Both the position numbers and the translations under genes were made by a program. The notes beneath the pieces are model-generated. The model did not search any database. It had not been told where the DNA came from and saw nothing but the letters and a program-made list of their open reading frames with translations. From [Pantoea] beijingensis (lineage in GTDB: Bacteria > Pseudomonadota > Gammaproteobacteria > Enterobacterales > Enterobacteriaceae), in assembly GCF_022647505.1 (NCBI RefSeq), contig NZ_CP071409.1, forward strand, positions 310,001 to 374,000: a stretch of 64,000 nucleotides of DNA. Reading direction: 5' to 3'. The first letter of the stretch is position 1. Every line of letters starts with the position of its first letter. Below are positions 19,929 to 32,057 of the stretch, piece by piece.

Positions 19929-20408
19929 TTATTCTGGCTGATAGCGGATAGCCGTAACAAACCAGGTTTTATCCCCGGTTGGCGTGCTAACCACGACGTC
20001 ATCATCGACCTGCTTCTTTAACAGCGCCCGCGCCATCGGTGAATCTATCGAGATATAATCCTTCTTATCACCGTAAATCTCTTCATGACCAACAATTCTG
20101 AATTTCCGCGTATCACCTTGTTCATTTTCGATCTCAACCCAAGCGCCGAAGAAAACACGCCCTTCCTGCTGAGGGGAATAGTCCACAATCTGGAGCTGCG
20201 GCATCAACTTCCGCAGAAAATGAACCCGGCGGTCAATCTGACGTAAAATGCGCTTATTATAGGTATAATCAGCGTTCTCGGAGCGATCGCCCAGGCTGGC
20301 TGCCCACGACACGATTTTGGTAATCTCAGGGCGTTTAACGTTCCATAAATGGTCGTGTTCTTCCTGAAGTCTGGTGTAGCCTTCGCGTGTTATTATTCTG
20401 GTTGGCAT
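19929..20408 (-). CDS. greB: Transcription elongation factor GreB
   Basis: Stimulates RNA cleavage by backtracked RNA polymerase. 159 residues from the ATG at 20408 (MPTRIITREGY), near the E. coli length. The N-terminal coiled-coil has the acidic tip SLGDRSENADYTYNK; the C-terminal FKBP-like domain includes IVDYSPQQEGRVFFGAWVEIEN and DYISIDSPMARALLKK. AAGGGGGG precedes 20408; a longer frame to 20456 has no family support. In E. coli greB and tex are adjacent; here the effector and importer block lies between them. Confidence 0.97.
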   Translation of the reverse strand: MPTRIITREGYTRLQEEHDHLWNVKRPEITKIVSWAASLGDRSENADYTYNKRILRQIDRRVHFLRKLMPQLQIVDYSPQQEGRVFFGAWVEIENEQGDTRKFRIVGHEEIYGDKKDYISIDSPMARALLKKQVDDDVVVSTPTGDKTWFVTAIRYQPE

Positions 20409-20438
20409 AATCCCCCCCTTCATCTCTGACGTTGTCTC

Positions 20439-20473
<35 letters not shown>

Positions 20474-20613
20474 CGGTGTAAGCTCATCGGGACTCGCAAA
20501 ACGCCCGCTATTTTGATTTGGCGTAAATGATAAATGGTGTGTGATCCTGCTACGGGTGTCAATGCAGGCAACCGGCGGCGTGTTGTGCAGTGGCCGCCGA
20601 TTGTAATCAAGGT

Positions 20614-21753
20614 TTAAGGATTAAACGTCAGGGATTCGCGGGTGATTTCGGCAATTGAACGTGCGCCCGTTAGCGTCATGGCGACGCGCATCTCTTTTTC
20701 AAACAGGTTAAGCAGGTTAGTGACGCCCGCTTCCCCGGCGGTGGCCAGCGCGTAGAGAAAAGCGCGACCCAGTAACACCGTATCGGCACCCAGCGCGATC
20801 ATCCGCACCACATCCAGCCCGCTGCGGATGCCGCCGTCCGCCAGAATAGCAATATCCCCTTTGACCGCATCGGCAATAGCGGGCAGTGCACGCGCAGAAG
20901 ATAACACACCGTCAAGCTGGCGACCGCCATGGTTGGAAACGACAATACCGTCGGCACCGAAACGTACTGCGTCACGGGCATCTTCCGGATCGAGAATGCC
21001 TTTAATAATCATCGGGCCTTTCCAGAACTCACGGATCCACTCCAAATCTTGCCAGGAAATCGAAGGATCAAAATTATTCGCCAGCCAGCCGATATAATCT
21101 TCAAGGTTGGTGGGCTCGCCGCGATAGGTGGAGATATTGCCTAAGTCATGCGGCCTGCCGTTTATCCCAACATCCCAGGCCCACTGCGGATGCGTTAAGG
21201 ATTGCAGATAGCGACGCATCGCTGCATTGGGGCCGCTCATACCGGAATGCGCATCGCGATAGCGCGCACCGGGTACGGGCATGTCCACGGTAAACACCAG
21301 TGTTGTACAACCGGCTGCCTGCGCACGCTCCAGGGCATTACGCATAAAGCCCCGATCGCGCAGCACATACAACTGAAACCACATCGGGCGTTTCATCGCG
21401 GGAGCGACTTCTTCTATCGGGCAAACGGATACCGTTGATAGCGTAAACGGGATCCCTTTTTTATCCGCCGCACGGGCCGCCTGAACCTCTCCGCGCCGTG
21501 CGTACATGCCGCACAAGCCCACCGGAGCCAGCGCGACGGGCATCGCCAACGTTTCGCCAAATAGCTGTGTTTCGAGGCTAAGTGACGACATATTGCGTAA
21601 AATACGCTGGCGCAGCGCGATTGAGGCCAGATCCTCACTGTTACGCCTCAGCGTATATTCGTCGTATGCCCCGCCATCGGCGTAATGAAACAGGAAAGGG
21701 GGGATTTTAGCCTTTGCCGCGGCCCGATAATCTTTTGCAGAAGAGATGATCAC
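20614..21753 (-). CDS. lldD: FMN-dependent L-lactate dehydrogenase
   Basis: Membrane-associated respiratory enzyme oxidising L-lactate to pyruvate with electrons to the quinone pool. 379 residues; it closely follows LldD, ending about 17 residues earlier than the E. coli protein. Conserved parts: start [14 protein letters not shown], substrate/FMN segment [30 protein letters not shown], the active-site block [14 protein letters not shown] (His base and Arg) and the phosphate site [20 protein letters not shown]. lldR lies 9 bases upstream on the same strand. The lactate permease lldP, first gene of the E. coli operon, is not here. Confidence 0.96.
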   Translation of the reverse strand: MIISSAKDYRAAAKAKIPPFLFHYADGGAYDEYTLRRNSEDLASIALRQRILRNMSSLSLETQLFGETLAMPVALAPVGLCGMYARRGEVQAARAADKKGIPFTLSTVSVCPIEEVAPAMKRPMWFQLYVLRDRGFMRNALERAQAAGCTTLVFTVDMPVPGARYRDAHSGMSGPNAAMRRYLQSLTHPQWAWDVGINGRPHDLGNISTYRGEPTNLEDYIGWLANNFDPSISWQDLEWIREFWKGPMIIKGILDPEDARDAVRFGADGIVVSNHGGRQLDGVLSSARALPAIADAVKGDIAILADGGIRSGLDVVRMIALGADTVLLGRAFLYALATAGEAGVTNLLNLFEKEMRVAMTLTGARSIAEITRESLTFNP

Positions 21754-21762
21754 AATGTTGCC

Positions 21763-22551
21763 TCATGCAGGTGAGTTGTCACGGTTGGGAATACGCAGGC
21801 TACGAGCACGCCGGGCCTCTTTTTCATGAAGGTTGTGCAAGGTCTGCGCGACAAACGTTAAATGATGGACAGTGCAGTCCCGCGCCTTTTCAGCATCGCC
21901 GAGCATAATAGCCTGATAGATGTCACGGTGCTGTTGCGCGAGTTGTTCAAAAATGACCGGTAGCGTGTACATGCGCTGCCGACTCTGCATGACCGAGGAC
22001 TGCAACAGGTCAAACAGGCCACGCATAGCCTGGAGCAGGACCAGATTGTGCGATGCTTCGGCAATCGCCAGATGAAAACGGACATCTGAATGCGCCGCGA
22101 GATCGGGATCATCATGATCGCTGATACGCTGCATGGCGTCATAACAAACGGTCAGATGAGCTTTGTCCTCGGCTGTGGCACGGCTGGCTGCGTGCCATGC
22201 CGTGCTGGATTCGATGGCGATGCGGGCTTCCAGTACGTCGTAACGGTAACCGGGATCGTCTGCCAGCAGGCGGCTGAGCGGCATGACCAGGCGCGCTTCC
22301 GACCAACTGGGTTCTTCGTGTCGGAGAAAAGTGCCACCGCCGCGACGGCTGACCAAAATCCCCTGACTATTCAGTTTCTGTATTGCCTCTCGCAAAGAAG
22401 ATCGCGATACGCCCATGATTTGCGCTAACTGGCGTTCGGCGGGTAAGCGGGCGCCGGGCGTGAGACGATGCTCGCTGATAAATGCCAGCAGACGCTCAGT
22501 CAATGAATCTGCAGGATGGATATCACCTGGTAAGGCGTGAGTATCATTCAT
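21763..22551 (-). CDS. lldR: GntR/FadR-family regulator of lactate use
   Basis: Lactate-responsive repressor/activator of the lld genes. 262 residues from the ATG at 22551; a TTG two codons earlier (22557) has a better-spaced AGG and cannot be excluded. The N-terminal winged helix has LPAERQLAQIMGVSRSSLREAIQKL and SRRGGGTFLR; the C-terminal FCD domain has the family metal/ligand histidines around DVRFHLAIAEASHN. Strong similarity to LldR in AIESSTAWHAA and LLQSSV..SRQRMY. Two matching palindromes lie upstream. Confidence 0.93.
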   Translation of the reverse strand: MNDTHALPGDIHPADSLTERLLAFISEHRLTPGARLPAERQLAQIMGVSRSSLREAIQKLNSQGILVSRRGGGTFLRHEEPSWSEARLVMPLSRLLADDPGYRYDVLEARIAIESSTAWHAASRATAEDKAHLTVCYDAMQRISDHDDPDLAAHSDVRFHLAIAEASHNLVLLQAMRGLFDLLQSSVMQSRQRMYTLPVIFEQLAQQHRDIYQAIMLGDAEKARDCTVHHLTFVAQTLHNLHEKEARRARSLRIPNRDNSPA

Positions 22552-22630
22552 GGTCAAACATAAACCTGTAAGGTGGCGCTGAAGTCAGCGTAAGATTGAG
22601 AAAACTGGATTCGGGCATGTGGCGATCATA

Positions 22631-22645
22631 TTTGGTCAGACCAAA
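22631..22645. promoter_or_regulatory. LldR-type operator 1
   Basis: TTTGGTCAGACCAAA, a perfect 15-base palindrome of the TTGGTnnnACCAA type bound by LldR and PdhR. It lies 79 bases before lldR. Confidence 0.75.
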
Positions 22646-22747
22646 ATAACTGTCTGGTCAGCAAATTGTTTCTTTTATCGTGACCTTAAGCAACACTCAC
22701 GTTACATTTCGTTATTATAGCGTAGGATGGATCACAGATTACGTCAT

Positions 22748-22760
22748 TTGGTAGGACCAA
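22748..22760. promoter_or_regulatory. LldR-type operator 2
   Basis: TTGGTAGGACCAA, the same palindrome core, centred 116 bases from operator 1. The pairing is like the two-operator arrangement described for E. coli lldPRD, which allows looping. The rest of 22552-22982 holds the divergent lldR and ompR promoters. Confidence 0.7.
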
Positions 22761-22982
22761 TTGAGGTTGGCAGACATAGCTGAGAAAGTCTGAAGGTGGC
22801 GCATTATTCGTCTGTCGGAGAGGATTAAACGTAGCAACGCACAGTATTGAAGCTATATAAGCTGCTGTTTAATATGCTTTGTAACAATTTCGGCTACAAT
22901 GTAAACCATAAATAACTGTCACACTACAGCAACTTTTTTTAAAAATAACTGCTCAGGCAATAGCGCCTTTGGGAGTTTCGAA

Positions 22983-25060
<2,078 letters not shown>

Positions 25061-25142
25061 GTTAACTCAGGTGGCAGCTTCAGTAATGGTTGGCTGCACC
25101 TTACTGTGGTGATCTGACCATTTGTGGCATAAAACGGGAAAG

Positions 25143-25183
25143 GCGGGATTTCCCCTGAATCGATTCCTCAGGGGAGATCCCGC
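25143..25183. terminator. Bidirectional terminator between envZ and pckA
   Basis: Stem of 16 pairs with one T-G pair: GCGGGAT-T-TCCCCTGA against TCAGGGGA-G-ATCCCGC, loop 9 bases. On the minus strand CTTTCCCGTTTT follows, a partial U-tract, so pckA is the likelier user. Confidence 0.8.
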
Positions 25184-25194
25184 ACATGAATGGA

Positions 25195-26814
25195 TTAAAG
25201 CTGTGGACCGGCTTTAATCAACGCTTCCCCGGCTGGCGTATCGGTATACTTATCAAAGTTTTTGATAAAACGCTGGGCCAGATCTTTGGCTTTTTCTTCC
25301 CACTGCGCGGCCTCTGCATAGGTATTGCGCGGATCAAGAATTCCACTGTCAATGCCCGGCAGCGCGACCGGTACTTCCAGATTAAAAATCGGCAAGGTCT
25401 GTGTTTCGACTTCGCCCAGTTCCCCGCTTAAAATCGCATTGATAATCGCACGGGTATCTTTAATTGAGATACGCTTGCCGCTGCCGTTCCAGCCAGTATT
25501 GACCAGCCAGGCTTCAGCGCCAGCTGCTTCCATACGTTTTACCAATACTTCGGCATATTGGGTTGGATGCAGCGTTAAGAATGCGGCACCAAAGCAGGCT
25601 GAGAAGGTGGGCGTAGGCTCAGTTACACCGCGTTCCGTGCCCGCCAGTTTTGCCGTAAAACCGGAGAGGAAATGGTACTGCGTTTGATCGGCAGACAGGC
25701 GCGATATCGGCGGTAATACGCCAAAAGCATCTGCGGTAAGGAAAATGACTTTTTTCGCATGGCCGGCTTTTGAAACCGGCTTAACGATGTTATCGATATG
25801 ATTAATCGGGTAGGAGACGCGGGTGTTCTCCGTTTTACTGCCATCATCGAAATCAATGCTGCCGTCGCTGCGTATCACCACATTTTCCAGTAATGCATCG
25901 CGCCGGATGGCATGGTAGATTTCGGGTTCAGCCTGCTCGGAAAGTTTGATGGTTTTCGCGTAACAGCCGCCTTCAAAGTTGAAAACACCATCATCATCCC
26001 AGCCGTGCTCATCATCACCAATGAGCTGACGTTTTGGATCGGTCGAAAGCGTGGTTTTTCCGGTGCCTGACAGACCAAAGAATACGGCAACATCGCCTTT
26101 TTCACCCACGTTCGCTGAGCAGTGCATGGAAGCGATGCCCTTTAACGGCAGCAGGTAGTTCATAATGGCGAACAAACCTTTTTTCATTTCCCCGCCATAC
26201 CAGGTTCCGCCAATCAGCTGTATCTGTTCTGTCAGGTTAAACGCCACAAAGTTCTCTGAGTGTAATCCCTGTTTCTGCCAGTCAGGATTGGTACATTTGG
26301 CGCCGTTCATCACCACAAAATCCGGTGTGAAGTTGGCTAAGCCTGCCTCGTCGGGTTGGATGAACATATTTTTGACGAAGTGTGCCTGCCAGGCGACTTC
26401 GGTGATAAAGCGGACGTTCAGGCGCGTATCCGGATTGGCACCGCACCAGGCATCGACCACGAAAAGTCGTTTACCTGAAAGTTGCCGGGTGACCAGCGTT
26501 TTGAGTTCACTCCACGTTTCCTGTGAGAGCGGTTGGTTATCGTTTTTACCTTTACCTTGATCGCTCCACCAGAGTGTGTCGCGCGTGGTGGTATCTCGCA
26601 CGATGTATTTATCTTTTGGTGAGCGGCCAGTAAAAATGCCGGTATCAACCGCAATCGCGCCGGATTGGGTTTGTATGCCGCGTTCATAGCCCTGCAAGCC
26701 GGGCTGGGTTTCTTCCTGAAAGAGGGTGTCATAATCGGGATTATAAATAATCTCAACCGTATCGGTGATGCCATAAGCGACGAGGTCCTGCGTGGTCAGG
26801 CCGTTAGCGCGCAT
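25195..26814 (-). CDS. pckA: Phosphoenolpyruvate carboxykinase (ATP)
   Basis: Gluconeogenic conversion of oxaloacetate and ATP to phosphoenolpyruvate and CO2. 539 residues, one fewer than E. coli. Visible: [14 protein letters not shown] (substrate loop), [10 protein letters not shown], kinase-1a P-loop [11 protein letters not shown], kinase-2 motif [21 protein letters not shown], and the adenine-binding [20 protein letters not shown]. Monocistronic; the 323-base upstream gap should contain its promoter. Confidence 0.98.
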   Translation of the reverse strand: MRANGLTTQDLVAYGITDTVEIIYNPDYDTLFQEETQPGLQGYERGIQTQSGAIAVDTGIFTGRSPKDKYIVRDTTTRDTLWWSDQGKGKNDNQPLSQETWSELKTLVTRQLSGKRLFVVDAWCGANPDTRLNVRFITEVAWQAHFVKNMFIQPDEAGLANFTPDFVVMNGAKCTNPDWQKQGLHSENFVAFNLTEQIQLIGGTWYGGEMKKGLFAIMNYLLPLKGIASMHCSANVGEKGDVAVFFGLSGTGKTTLSTDPKRQLIGDDEHGWDDDGVFNFEGGCYAKTIKLSEQAEPEIYHAIRRDALLENVVIRSDGSIDFDDGSKTENTRVSYPINHIDNIVKPVSKAGHAKKVIFLTADAFGVLPPISRLSADQTQYHFLSGFTAKLAGTERGVTEPTPTFSACFGAAFLTLHPTQYAEVLVKRMEAAGAEAWLVNTGWNGSGKRISIKDTRAIINAILSGELGEVETQTLPIFNLEVPVALPGIDSGILDPRNTYAEAAQWEEKAKDLAQRFIKNFDKYTDTPAGEALIKAGPQL

Positions 26815-27104
26815 ATTACTGCTCCTTTATCGGTTTCTGTACGACTGCATTAAGTGGGGGGCATTATCGCTTTAGTGACGACCCGCCGGGCTGACTATCA
26901 GGCAGGACGATCACGATCGCGCGAAGTGTACACCCGTCACCTGACAGCGAAAGAACGGAGCGGCAGAAATGAGAGCCGAAACGATTTTCAGATGAAATTC
27001 AGTGAAATCTTAGAGAGGAAGTGTCGGTAAGCTGCTTATTTTGCGGGATAAAATATCAAAGTGGCGAGGTTTGCTACAGGTTTTTCAGCACGTACGGGAT
27101 AACA

Positions 27105-27129
27105 CCGGACCGGTGCGGTATCGGTCCGG
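27105..27129. terminator. Possible hslRO terminator
   Basis: 8-bp stem CCGGACCG/CGGTCCGG with a 9-base loop just after hslO. No strong T-tract. The rest of the gap 26815-27137 shows no gene; it must include the pckA promoter. Confidence 0.4.
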
Positions 27130-27137
27130 CATATAGG

Positions 27138-28016
27138 TCAATGTATTTGCTCATCACCCGCAGCTGAGTCATTACGGATTGCGGCAATATCTACGGCGTC
27201 GTAGACATAGTTACTGCCACAGTAGTCACAATGCATATCGATCTTGCCCTCTTCAGCCAGGATCTCATCAACTTCAGACTGAGGCAGGCTCTTGAGTACG
27301 TCGCCACAGCGTTCGCGTGAGCAAGTGCACTTGAACTGTACATCTTGTGGGTCGTACACGGTAACCTCTTCCTGATGATACAGGCGCCACAAAACCTCGT
27401 TAGCTGGTAGGCCAATCAGTTCTTCGGTTTTAATGGTTTCAGTCAGCGTTGCCAGGTGGTTAAAATCATCCGCATTGGTATCCTGAGCGGGTAATACCTG
27501 TAGCAAGATGCCGCCAGCGCCGGGTTTTCCTTCATGTTCACCTGTACGCAGGAACAAGCGTGTTGGCAGCTGTTCTGAACGCATAAAATAATCTTCCAAA
27601 CACTCGGCTAGCGTCTCGCCTTCAAGACCGACAACGCCCTGATAGCGCTCACCCTGAGTGGGTGAAATCGTGATAACCAGATAGCCATTACCGACCATCT
27701 CTTTCAAGGTGCTGCCTGGTGCGATGTCGCCTTGCATCCGCGCCACACCACGCATTTCCTGGCGGTTGTTGCCGTTAATGACGGCGAGATTCAACGCGCC
27801 ATCACCCTGTAGCTGGACGGTAATATCGCCATCGAATTTCAGGGTGGCAGTTAGCAGGCTGGTCGCAACCAGTAACTCACCCAGCAGTTGTTGTACCGGT
27901 TGTGGATAGCCATGCCCTGCAGTAATTTCTTGCCAGGTTTGAGATACGGTTACTAATTCGCCGCGAACGGCATGATTTTCGAACAGATAACGATGCATTT
28001 TATCTTGATGGGACAT
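27138..28016 (-). CDS. hslO: Redox-regulated chaperone Hsp33
   Basis: Holding chaperone switched on by oxidation plus unfolding. 292 residues, equal to E. coli. The N-terminal substrate-binding domain includes [17 protein letters not shown] and GRY-type block [13 protein letters not shown]; the C-terminal zinc/redox switch has CTCSRERC and CDYCG, giving the four cysteines needed. It lies 22 bases after hslR, the heat-shock pair. Confidence 0.98.
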   Translation of the reverse strand: MSHQDKMHRYLFENHAVRGELVTVSQTWQEITAGHGYPQPVQQLLGELLVATSLLTATLKFDGDITVQLQGDGALNLAVINGNNRQEMRGVARMQGDIAPGSTLKEMVGNGYLVITISPTQGERYQGVVGLEGETLAECLEDYFMRSEQLPTRLFLRTGEHEGKPGAGGILLQVLPAQDTNADDFNHLATLTETIKTEELIGLPANEVLWRLYHQEEVTVYDPQDVQFKCTCSRERCGDVLKSLPQSEVDEILAEEGKIDMHCDYCGSNYVYDAVDIAAIRNDSAAGDEQIH

Positions 28017-28038
28017 AAGCTTCTCTCATAATGGCGAT

Positions 28039-28440
28039 CTATTCTTCGCCTGAATGTTTAAATTTCATCAGGTCGCGACGCTCCTTTTTCTCGGGGCGGC
28101 GATCGGGATGAGGCATCGTCAACGCATTCATCTTCCGTGCCAGCGCGACTTTTTCGCGTTTTTCGATACTTTGCGCAGTCTCAATATAAAGCTGCTGTGC
28201 TTCGCTTGCCGGACGACGCTGATCGATGACGGCCTGAATAATTACCGTCCGTTCGTCATTTCCCTGACGTAGGGTGAGTTCAGCATTCGGTTCAACCAGC
28301 TTTCCGGGTTTACTACGCTGGCCGTTGTAGTGAACTTTGCCACCTTCAATCATTTCACGTGCTATCGCGCGAGTTTTATAAAAGCGGGCCGCCCATAACC
28401 ATTTATCAAGCCGCACGCCTCCAGTCGTTTTCTCTGTCAT
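28039..28440 (-). CDS. hslR: Ribosome-associated heat shock protein Hsp15
   Basis: Recycles stalled 50S subunits carrying nascent chains. 133 residues, full length. S4 RNA-binding domain at about residues 8-70 (VRLDKWLWAARFYKTRAIAREMIEGGKVHYNGQ split over the alphaL motif) and a basic C-terminal tail with many Arg and Lys. Leads hslR-hslO. In E. coli yrfG precedes it; that gene is missing here. Confidence 0.97.
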   Translation of the reverse strand: MTEKTTGGVRLDKWLWAARFYKTRAIAREMIEGGKVHYNGQRSKPGKLVEPNAELTLRQGNDERTVIIQAVIDQRRPASEAQQLYIETAQSIEKREKVALARKMNALTMPHPDRRPEKKERRDLMKFKHSGEE

Positions 28441-28810
28441 TGCTGCTCCTGATTATCGCCTGACGATCTGTCGCGCTCTTCAGGCTATGGCCATTTGGAC
28501 ATTGTTGCCCGATGCTTGTTGCACTCGCATTGCGTTAATTGTCAGGGGCCAGTGTGTACAGGCGTGCTCAATGTTGAGTTGTGCCATGTGGCCTGCCACA
28601 GGCGCTGATTGTATGCGAATATCAACATGTATGGGTGGAAAGCAATAAATCAAGGTACGGTCAGAAGTAACCCGTTAAGGTATTATCGGGCAGAGTGATG
28701 TCTCTGTAGCATGGCGCCAATTTCCTGTCGGTTACGAGGCAGCCACCAGGGCGCCGCCTTCGCATCAGAAAAACCATCGATAGCGTAGCACAGATATGCC
28801 TGGGCCTGGG
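28441..28810. other. Gap where yrfG is expected
   Basis: 370 bases between igaA and hslR, the place of the GMP 5'-nucleotidase gene yrfG in E. coli. No HAD motif or remnant of YrfG is visible. A startless open stretch of about 60 codons on the minus strand (ending at 28683 and overlapping the igaA 3' end) encodes AYLCYAIDGFSDAKAAPWW; I do not recognise it. Confidence 0.6.
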
Positions 28811-30949
28811 TCAGAACCGAGTGTGGACCGCTTGAATCGTCGTTAAAGCGTGAGTAAAACAGCTATCGTAATAGCGCTGGATCTCCATGATACGCTTGCG
28901 GTTACGATGGATACGTTTCAGCGCCAGTGCACCGTTAATTATCAAACTGATGCTTACCAGCAGTAGCAATAAGCTGGTGCCAAGGTAGCGCCATAGGGTA
29001 ATGGCATCGGGCTCGCTGTGTAGGGCAATATGTTGGGTACCGTTGGCATCGGTAGTGATACTGGTAATGATGCCGCTTGCCTGGAATGGCGTATGTAATA
29101 ATGTCGCGGAAAGGCGCCGAAGTTCTTGCCACTGCTCCAATGAGTCATAATCAAACAGTGAGATGGCGGGAGGTTGTTGGTTAACCAACTGTCGGCCTTC
29201 ATCGCTGATAAGCAAAAAACCACCCGGAGGGGGGCTATTCAGTGCTTCCGCTGCGCGATGCGTTTCGCGGTAGAAAAAAGAGGAGGTTGCGGTATTGACC
29301 AGATTTTCCAGTGCTTCGGCGCTGACCGGACGTAACAAAACGTTCATTCCGTTTAAAGCACCGGAATTGGCACGGTGGACCAGCGTTTCCCAATCCCGAG
29401 CGTTCCCCAGGTTTACCAGTGCATTTTTGAGGCGGACACAGTCTTGTGTCTGACTGCAAATATCCTGGGTTTTTATGACTAAATCAGAGAAGTCATCCAG
29501 CAAAATCATGCCTGATTTCTGAATGGCGGTCGCTAACTGCGGGTTCAGTTTAGGATCGGTATTATTTTGAGGGTGGAGTTGCTGGTTAGTTGCGGTCAAT
29601 AAAGCTGCCGCTTTATCGATAATATCGGATTGCGGCTGTGGTAACGGCGATGCGTTATTCCAGTAAATAGCTGAACAGTCGAATGGCATAAACGCATAAG
29701 CACGGTTGCTTTGATAATTTGACGGTACGGAGCACATGCCGACTCCACTAACTTGAAGGCTATCACCAACGCGTAGTGGGGTTTTTTCCAGTACGTCCAC
29801 CGAGGTAACGTGTACGCTTTCAGTTCCTTTAATCCAGGCCATGCTGAGTTTAAGCGGCATGCTGAGTGGGATCCAACTGATCAGTAGCGCTAATACCAGT
29901 AGCGAACCACCTGCCAGTACCACATTCTTTTTCCAGCGTGGAATGGGGAAATTGCGGACTTCGTCCTGCAGTGATAAAAAACGTCCCTGCCGGACGACAT
30001 GACGATTCAGATAAATATCAATATCAGTGGTTTGCCCTAAATCATAGGCCACGTAAGGTTGCCAGTGTGCGGGATAAATCAGATCGATAATACCCAAAGA
30101 AATATTGCTCGTCTGGCCCTGGTTAGATTCGCCAAACAGCCCCCAACGCTTAGGGGCACCGCGCAGACAGTGTATATCACGCAGCACTTTCTCTTTCGGC
30201 TGACGAAAAAGAAACCAGTTGCTGATCACAATCATGGCAATACCGACGATAATTAACCAGGGCATCAGTAGCGCGGGCGACAACAGGCTGATAAAAAACA
30301 GTAACAATGCGGCGCAGATAACTACGGCTTCACGCGTGCCATCGGGACGCGTAACGGTATATTCCTCAATGGTTTCTTTGCGAACATGGAGTAGCTCAAT
30401 GTTTTCTCCCTCTTCTTTACGGATCGAGGCGTTCGGAGTGAGAGGACGTACCATTGGAGGCAGTGTCGGTTGTTCAAAGGCATAGCCGGTGAGTGAGTGG
30501 CCATTCAGCGAGATCACCAATGGGATAGTCTGTGTTTTAATCAGCTCAACGTAGTTCTCTTCGGCGATGTACTGCTCCCATAAAGGGGGCAGGTGGACTT
30601 CCACGGCGTCAAGATAGTAGCGCCATTTTTGGGGTTCATCGGTTGAGAGCCCGTAACGGGTAATCGCCCGGGTAACGGGGTAAACATTGTTGCTTTGCGA
30701 CGTTAGCGTGAGCTTTACTGGAGAGGCGCTGGTACCAGAAGGTAAGGTGCTGGTGGTGTTTTTGGCGAGTGCGTCGACGTAACGTTCAACGGCGGTACGC
30801 TCTTCGTTGGTCAACTTACGATGCGGCGGATTGATAAACGGCAGTGGTTTCGCCAACGGCGGGCGATGCCGCATAGCGTACCAAAAGAAACAACCCGCTA
30901 CGATCGAGCAGGCGAGCATGACAGCCAGTATGATAATGATTGTACTCAT
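28811..30949 (-). CDS. igaA: Inner-membrane Rcs repressor IgaA
   Basis: Essential brake on the Rcs envelope-stress phosphorelay, acting at the inner membrane through its periplasmic and cytoplasmic parts. 712 residues, normal length. N-terminal membrane helix, first cytoplasmic domain (KLTNEERTAVERYVDAL, ITRYGLSTDEPQKWRYYLDAVEVHLPPLWEQYI), two helices near 220-245, second cytoplasmic domain (CLRGAPKRWGLFGE, GIIDLIYPAHWQPY), a helix at about 345, a large periplasmic domain with cysteines (GMCSVPS, CSQTQDCVRLKNALVNLGNARDW), then a last helix and short tail MEIQRYYDSCF. Confidence 0.97.
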   Translation of the reverse strand: MSTIIIILAVMLACSIVAGCFFWYAMRHRPPLAKPLPFINPPHRKLTNEERTAVERYVDALAKNTTSTLPSGTSASPVKLTLTSQSNNVYPVTRAITRYGLSTDEPQKWRYYLDAVEVHLPPLWEQYIAEENYVELIKTQTIPLVISLNGHSLTGYAFEQPTLPPMVRPLTPNASIRKEEGENIELLHVRKETIEEYTVTRPDGTREAVVICAALLLFFISLLSPALLMPWLIIVGIAMIVISNWFLFRQPKEKVLRDIHCLRGAPKRWGLFGESNQGQTSNISLGIIDLIYPAHWQPYVAYDLGQTTDIDIYLNRHVVRQGRFLSLQDEVRNFPIPRWKKNVVLAGGSLLVLALLISWIPLSMPLKLSMAWIKGTESVHVTSVDVLEKTPLRVGDSLQVSGVGMCSVPSNYQSNRAYAFMPFDCSAIYWNNASPLPQPQSDIIDKAAALLTATNQQLHPQNNTDPKLNPQLATAIQKSGMILLDDFSDLVIKTQDICSQTQDCVRLKNALVNLGNARDWETLVHRANSGALNGMNVLLRPVSAEALENLVNTATSSFFYRETHRAAEALNSPPPGGFLLISDEGRQLVNQQPPAISLFDYDSLEQWQELRRLSATLLHTPFQASGIITSITTDANGTQHIALHSEPDAITLWRYLGTSLLLLLVSISLIINGALALKRIHRNRKRIMEIQRYYDSCFTHALTTIQAVHTRF

Positions 30950-31358
30950 GCTTCGCTTATTCCAGTCAAAGTACTTCCGTCACTGTGCGGCTAACTCCAA
31001 ATTACATTGTATCGTTCTGTTAATTTCGGCGAAACACGGAAGAACAGGTAACCCAACTGGTGGCAAAAATTACGCGAAAAATCATAAATTTAGCATGATA
31101 GTATAAGAATCCTTCTCCAAATCTTACAAGATAGATTGATGATTCAGTATCGGTATTATCTGATTTCATCCTGCCATTCTTTGCCTGTTTTATAAAATGT
31201 TTCTTTAGCGTTAACAGGGATTTGTTATAAGAAAAGCATTAAAAATACGCAATGATTGGATTCCTGTAGCGGCTATTGCACAATGCAGTTAAGCAACGGT
31301 CTGCACTTCGCCTGCGGGCGACCAGACATACCCTTTAAGGCACTATCCTGGGGCCATT
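30950..31358. other. Divergent intergenic region igaA/nudE
   Basis: 409 AT-rich bases between two divergent genes. It should hold both promoters. I see no gene, repeat or strong hairpin in it. Confidence 0.6.
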
Positions 31359-31925
31359 ATGACCAGACAATTACAGAAACCAAAAATACTTAATGTCGAA
31401 ACTGTGGCACGTTCAAATTTGTTCACGGTGGAAGCGGTCGATCTGGCCTTCAGTAATGGCGCGCGGCGCGTTTATGAGCGTATGCGTCCTTCGGATCGTG
31501 AAGCGGTAATGATAGTCCCCATTATCGATAACCATGTCATCCTCATTCAGGAATACGCAGTAGGGCTGGAATCGTATGAGCTGGGTTTTCCGAAAGGATT
31601 AATCGATCCCGGAGAAACCGTTTTTGAAGCCGCCAATCGTGAGCTGAAAGAAGAGGTTGGGTTCGGCGCGACGCAGCTCGAAGCATTGACCAAGTTAACC
31701 ATGGCACCGTCCTATTTTTCCAGCAAGATGAATATTGTCGTGGCTGAAGGGCTGTACCCTGAACAACTGGAGGGGGATGAGCCTGAGCCACTGCCGCAAC
31801 TGCGCTGGTCAGTGGATAACTTACTATCATTGCTGGAACAGCCTGATTTTCGCGAGGCGCGTAACGTGAGCGCACTGTTTTTGGTACGCGAATGGTTAGT
31901 AAAGCAGGGTAGGCTGAACTACTAA
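31359..31925 (+). CDS. nudE: ADP compounds hydrolase NudE
   Basis: Nudix hydrolase acting on ADP-ribose, Ap3A and NADH. 188 residues, close to E. coli. The Nudix box is intact: GLIDPGETVFEAANRELKEE then VGF (about residues 82-104), preceded by YAVGLESYELGFPK. The continuation APSYFSSKMNIVVAEGLYPE is diagnostic for NudE. Divergent from igaA and convergent with mrcA, as in E. coli. Confidence 0.97.
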   Translation: MTRQLQKPKILNVETVARSNLFTVEAVDLAFSNGARRVYERMRPSDREAVMIVPIIDNHVILIQEYAVGLESYELGFPKGLIDPGETVFEAANRELKEEVGFGATQLEALTKLTMAPSYFSSKMNIVVAEGLYPEQLEGDEPEPLPQLRWSVDNLLSLLEQPDFREARNVSALFLVREWLVKQGRLNY

Positions 31926-32015
31926 GTATCCCCCGCACTGAATGATGGATGATGGCACCGGGCTGATGGCGATATCTCGGTGTGGCAGAGAGTGTAAGGG
32001 ATCAAACCTGAAAAC

Positions 32016-32052
32016 CGCCTCCGATATAGGGTAAAATCTGATATCGGAGGCG
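32016..32052. terminator. Bidirectional terminator nudE/mrcA
   Basis: Perfect 12-bp stem CGCCTCCGATAT/ATATCGGAGGCG with a 13-base loop. On the minus strand it runs into GTTTTC, fitting termination of mrcA; the plus-strand T-tract (TGGGTTTA) is weak. Confidence 0.8.
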
Positions 32053-32057
32053 TGGGT

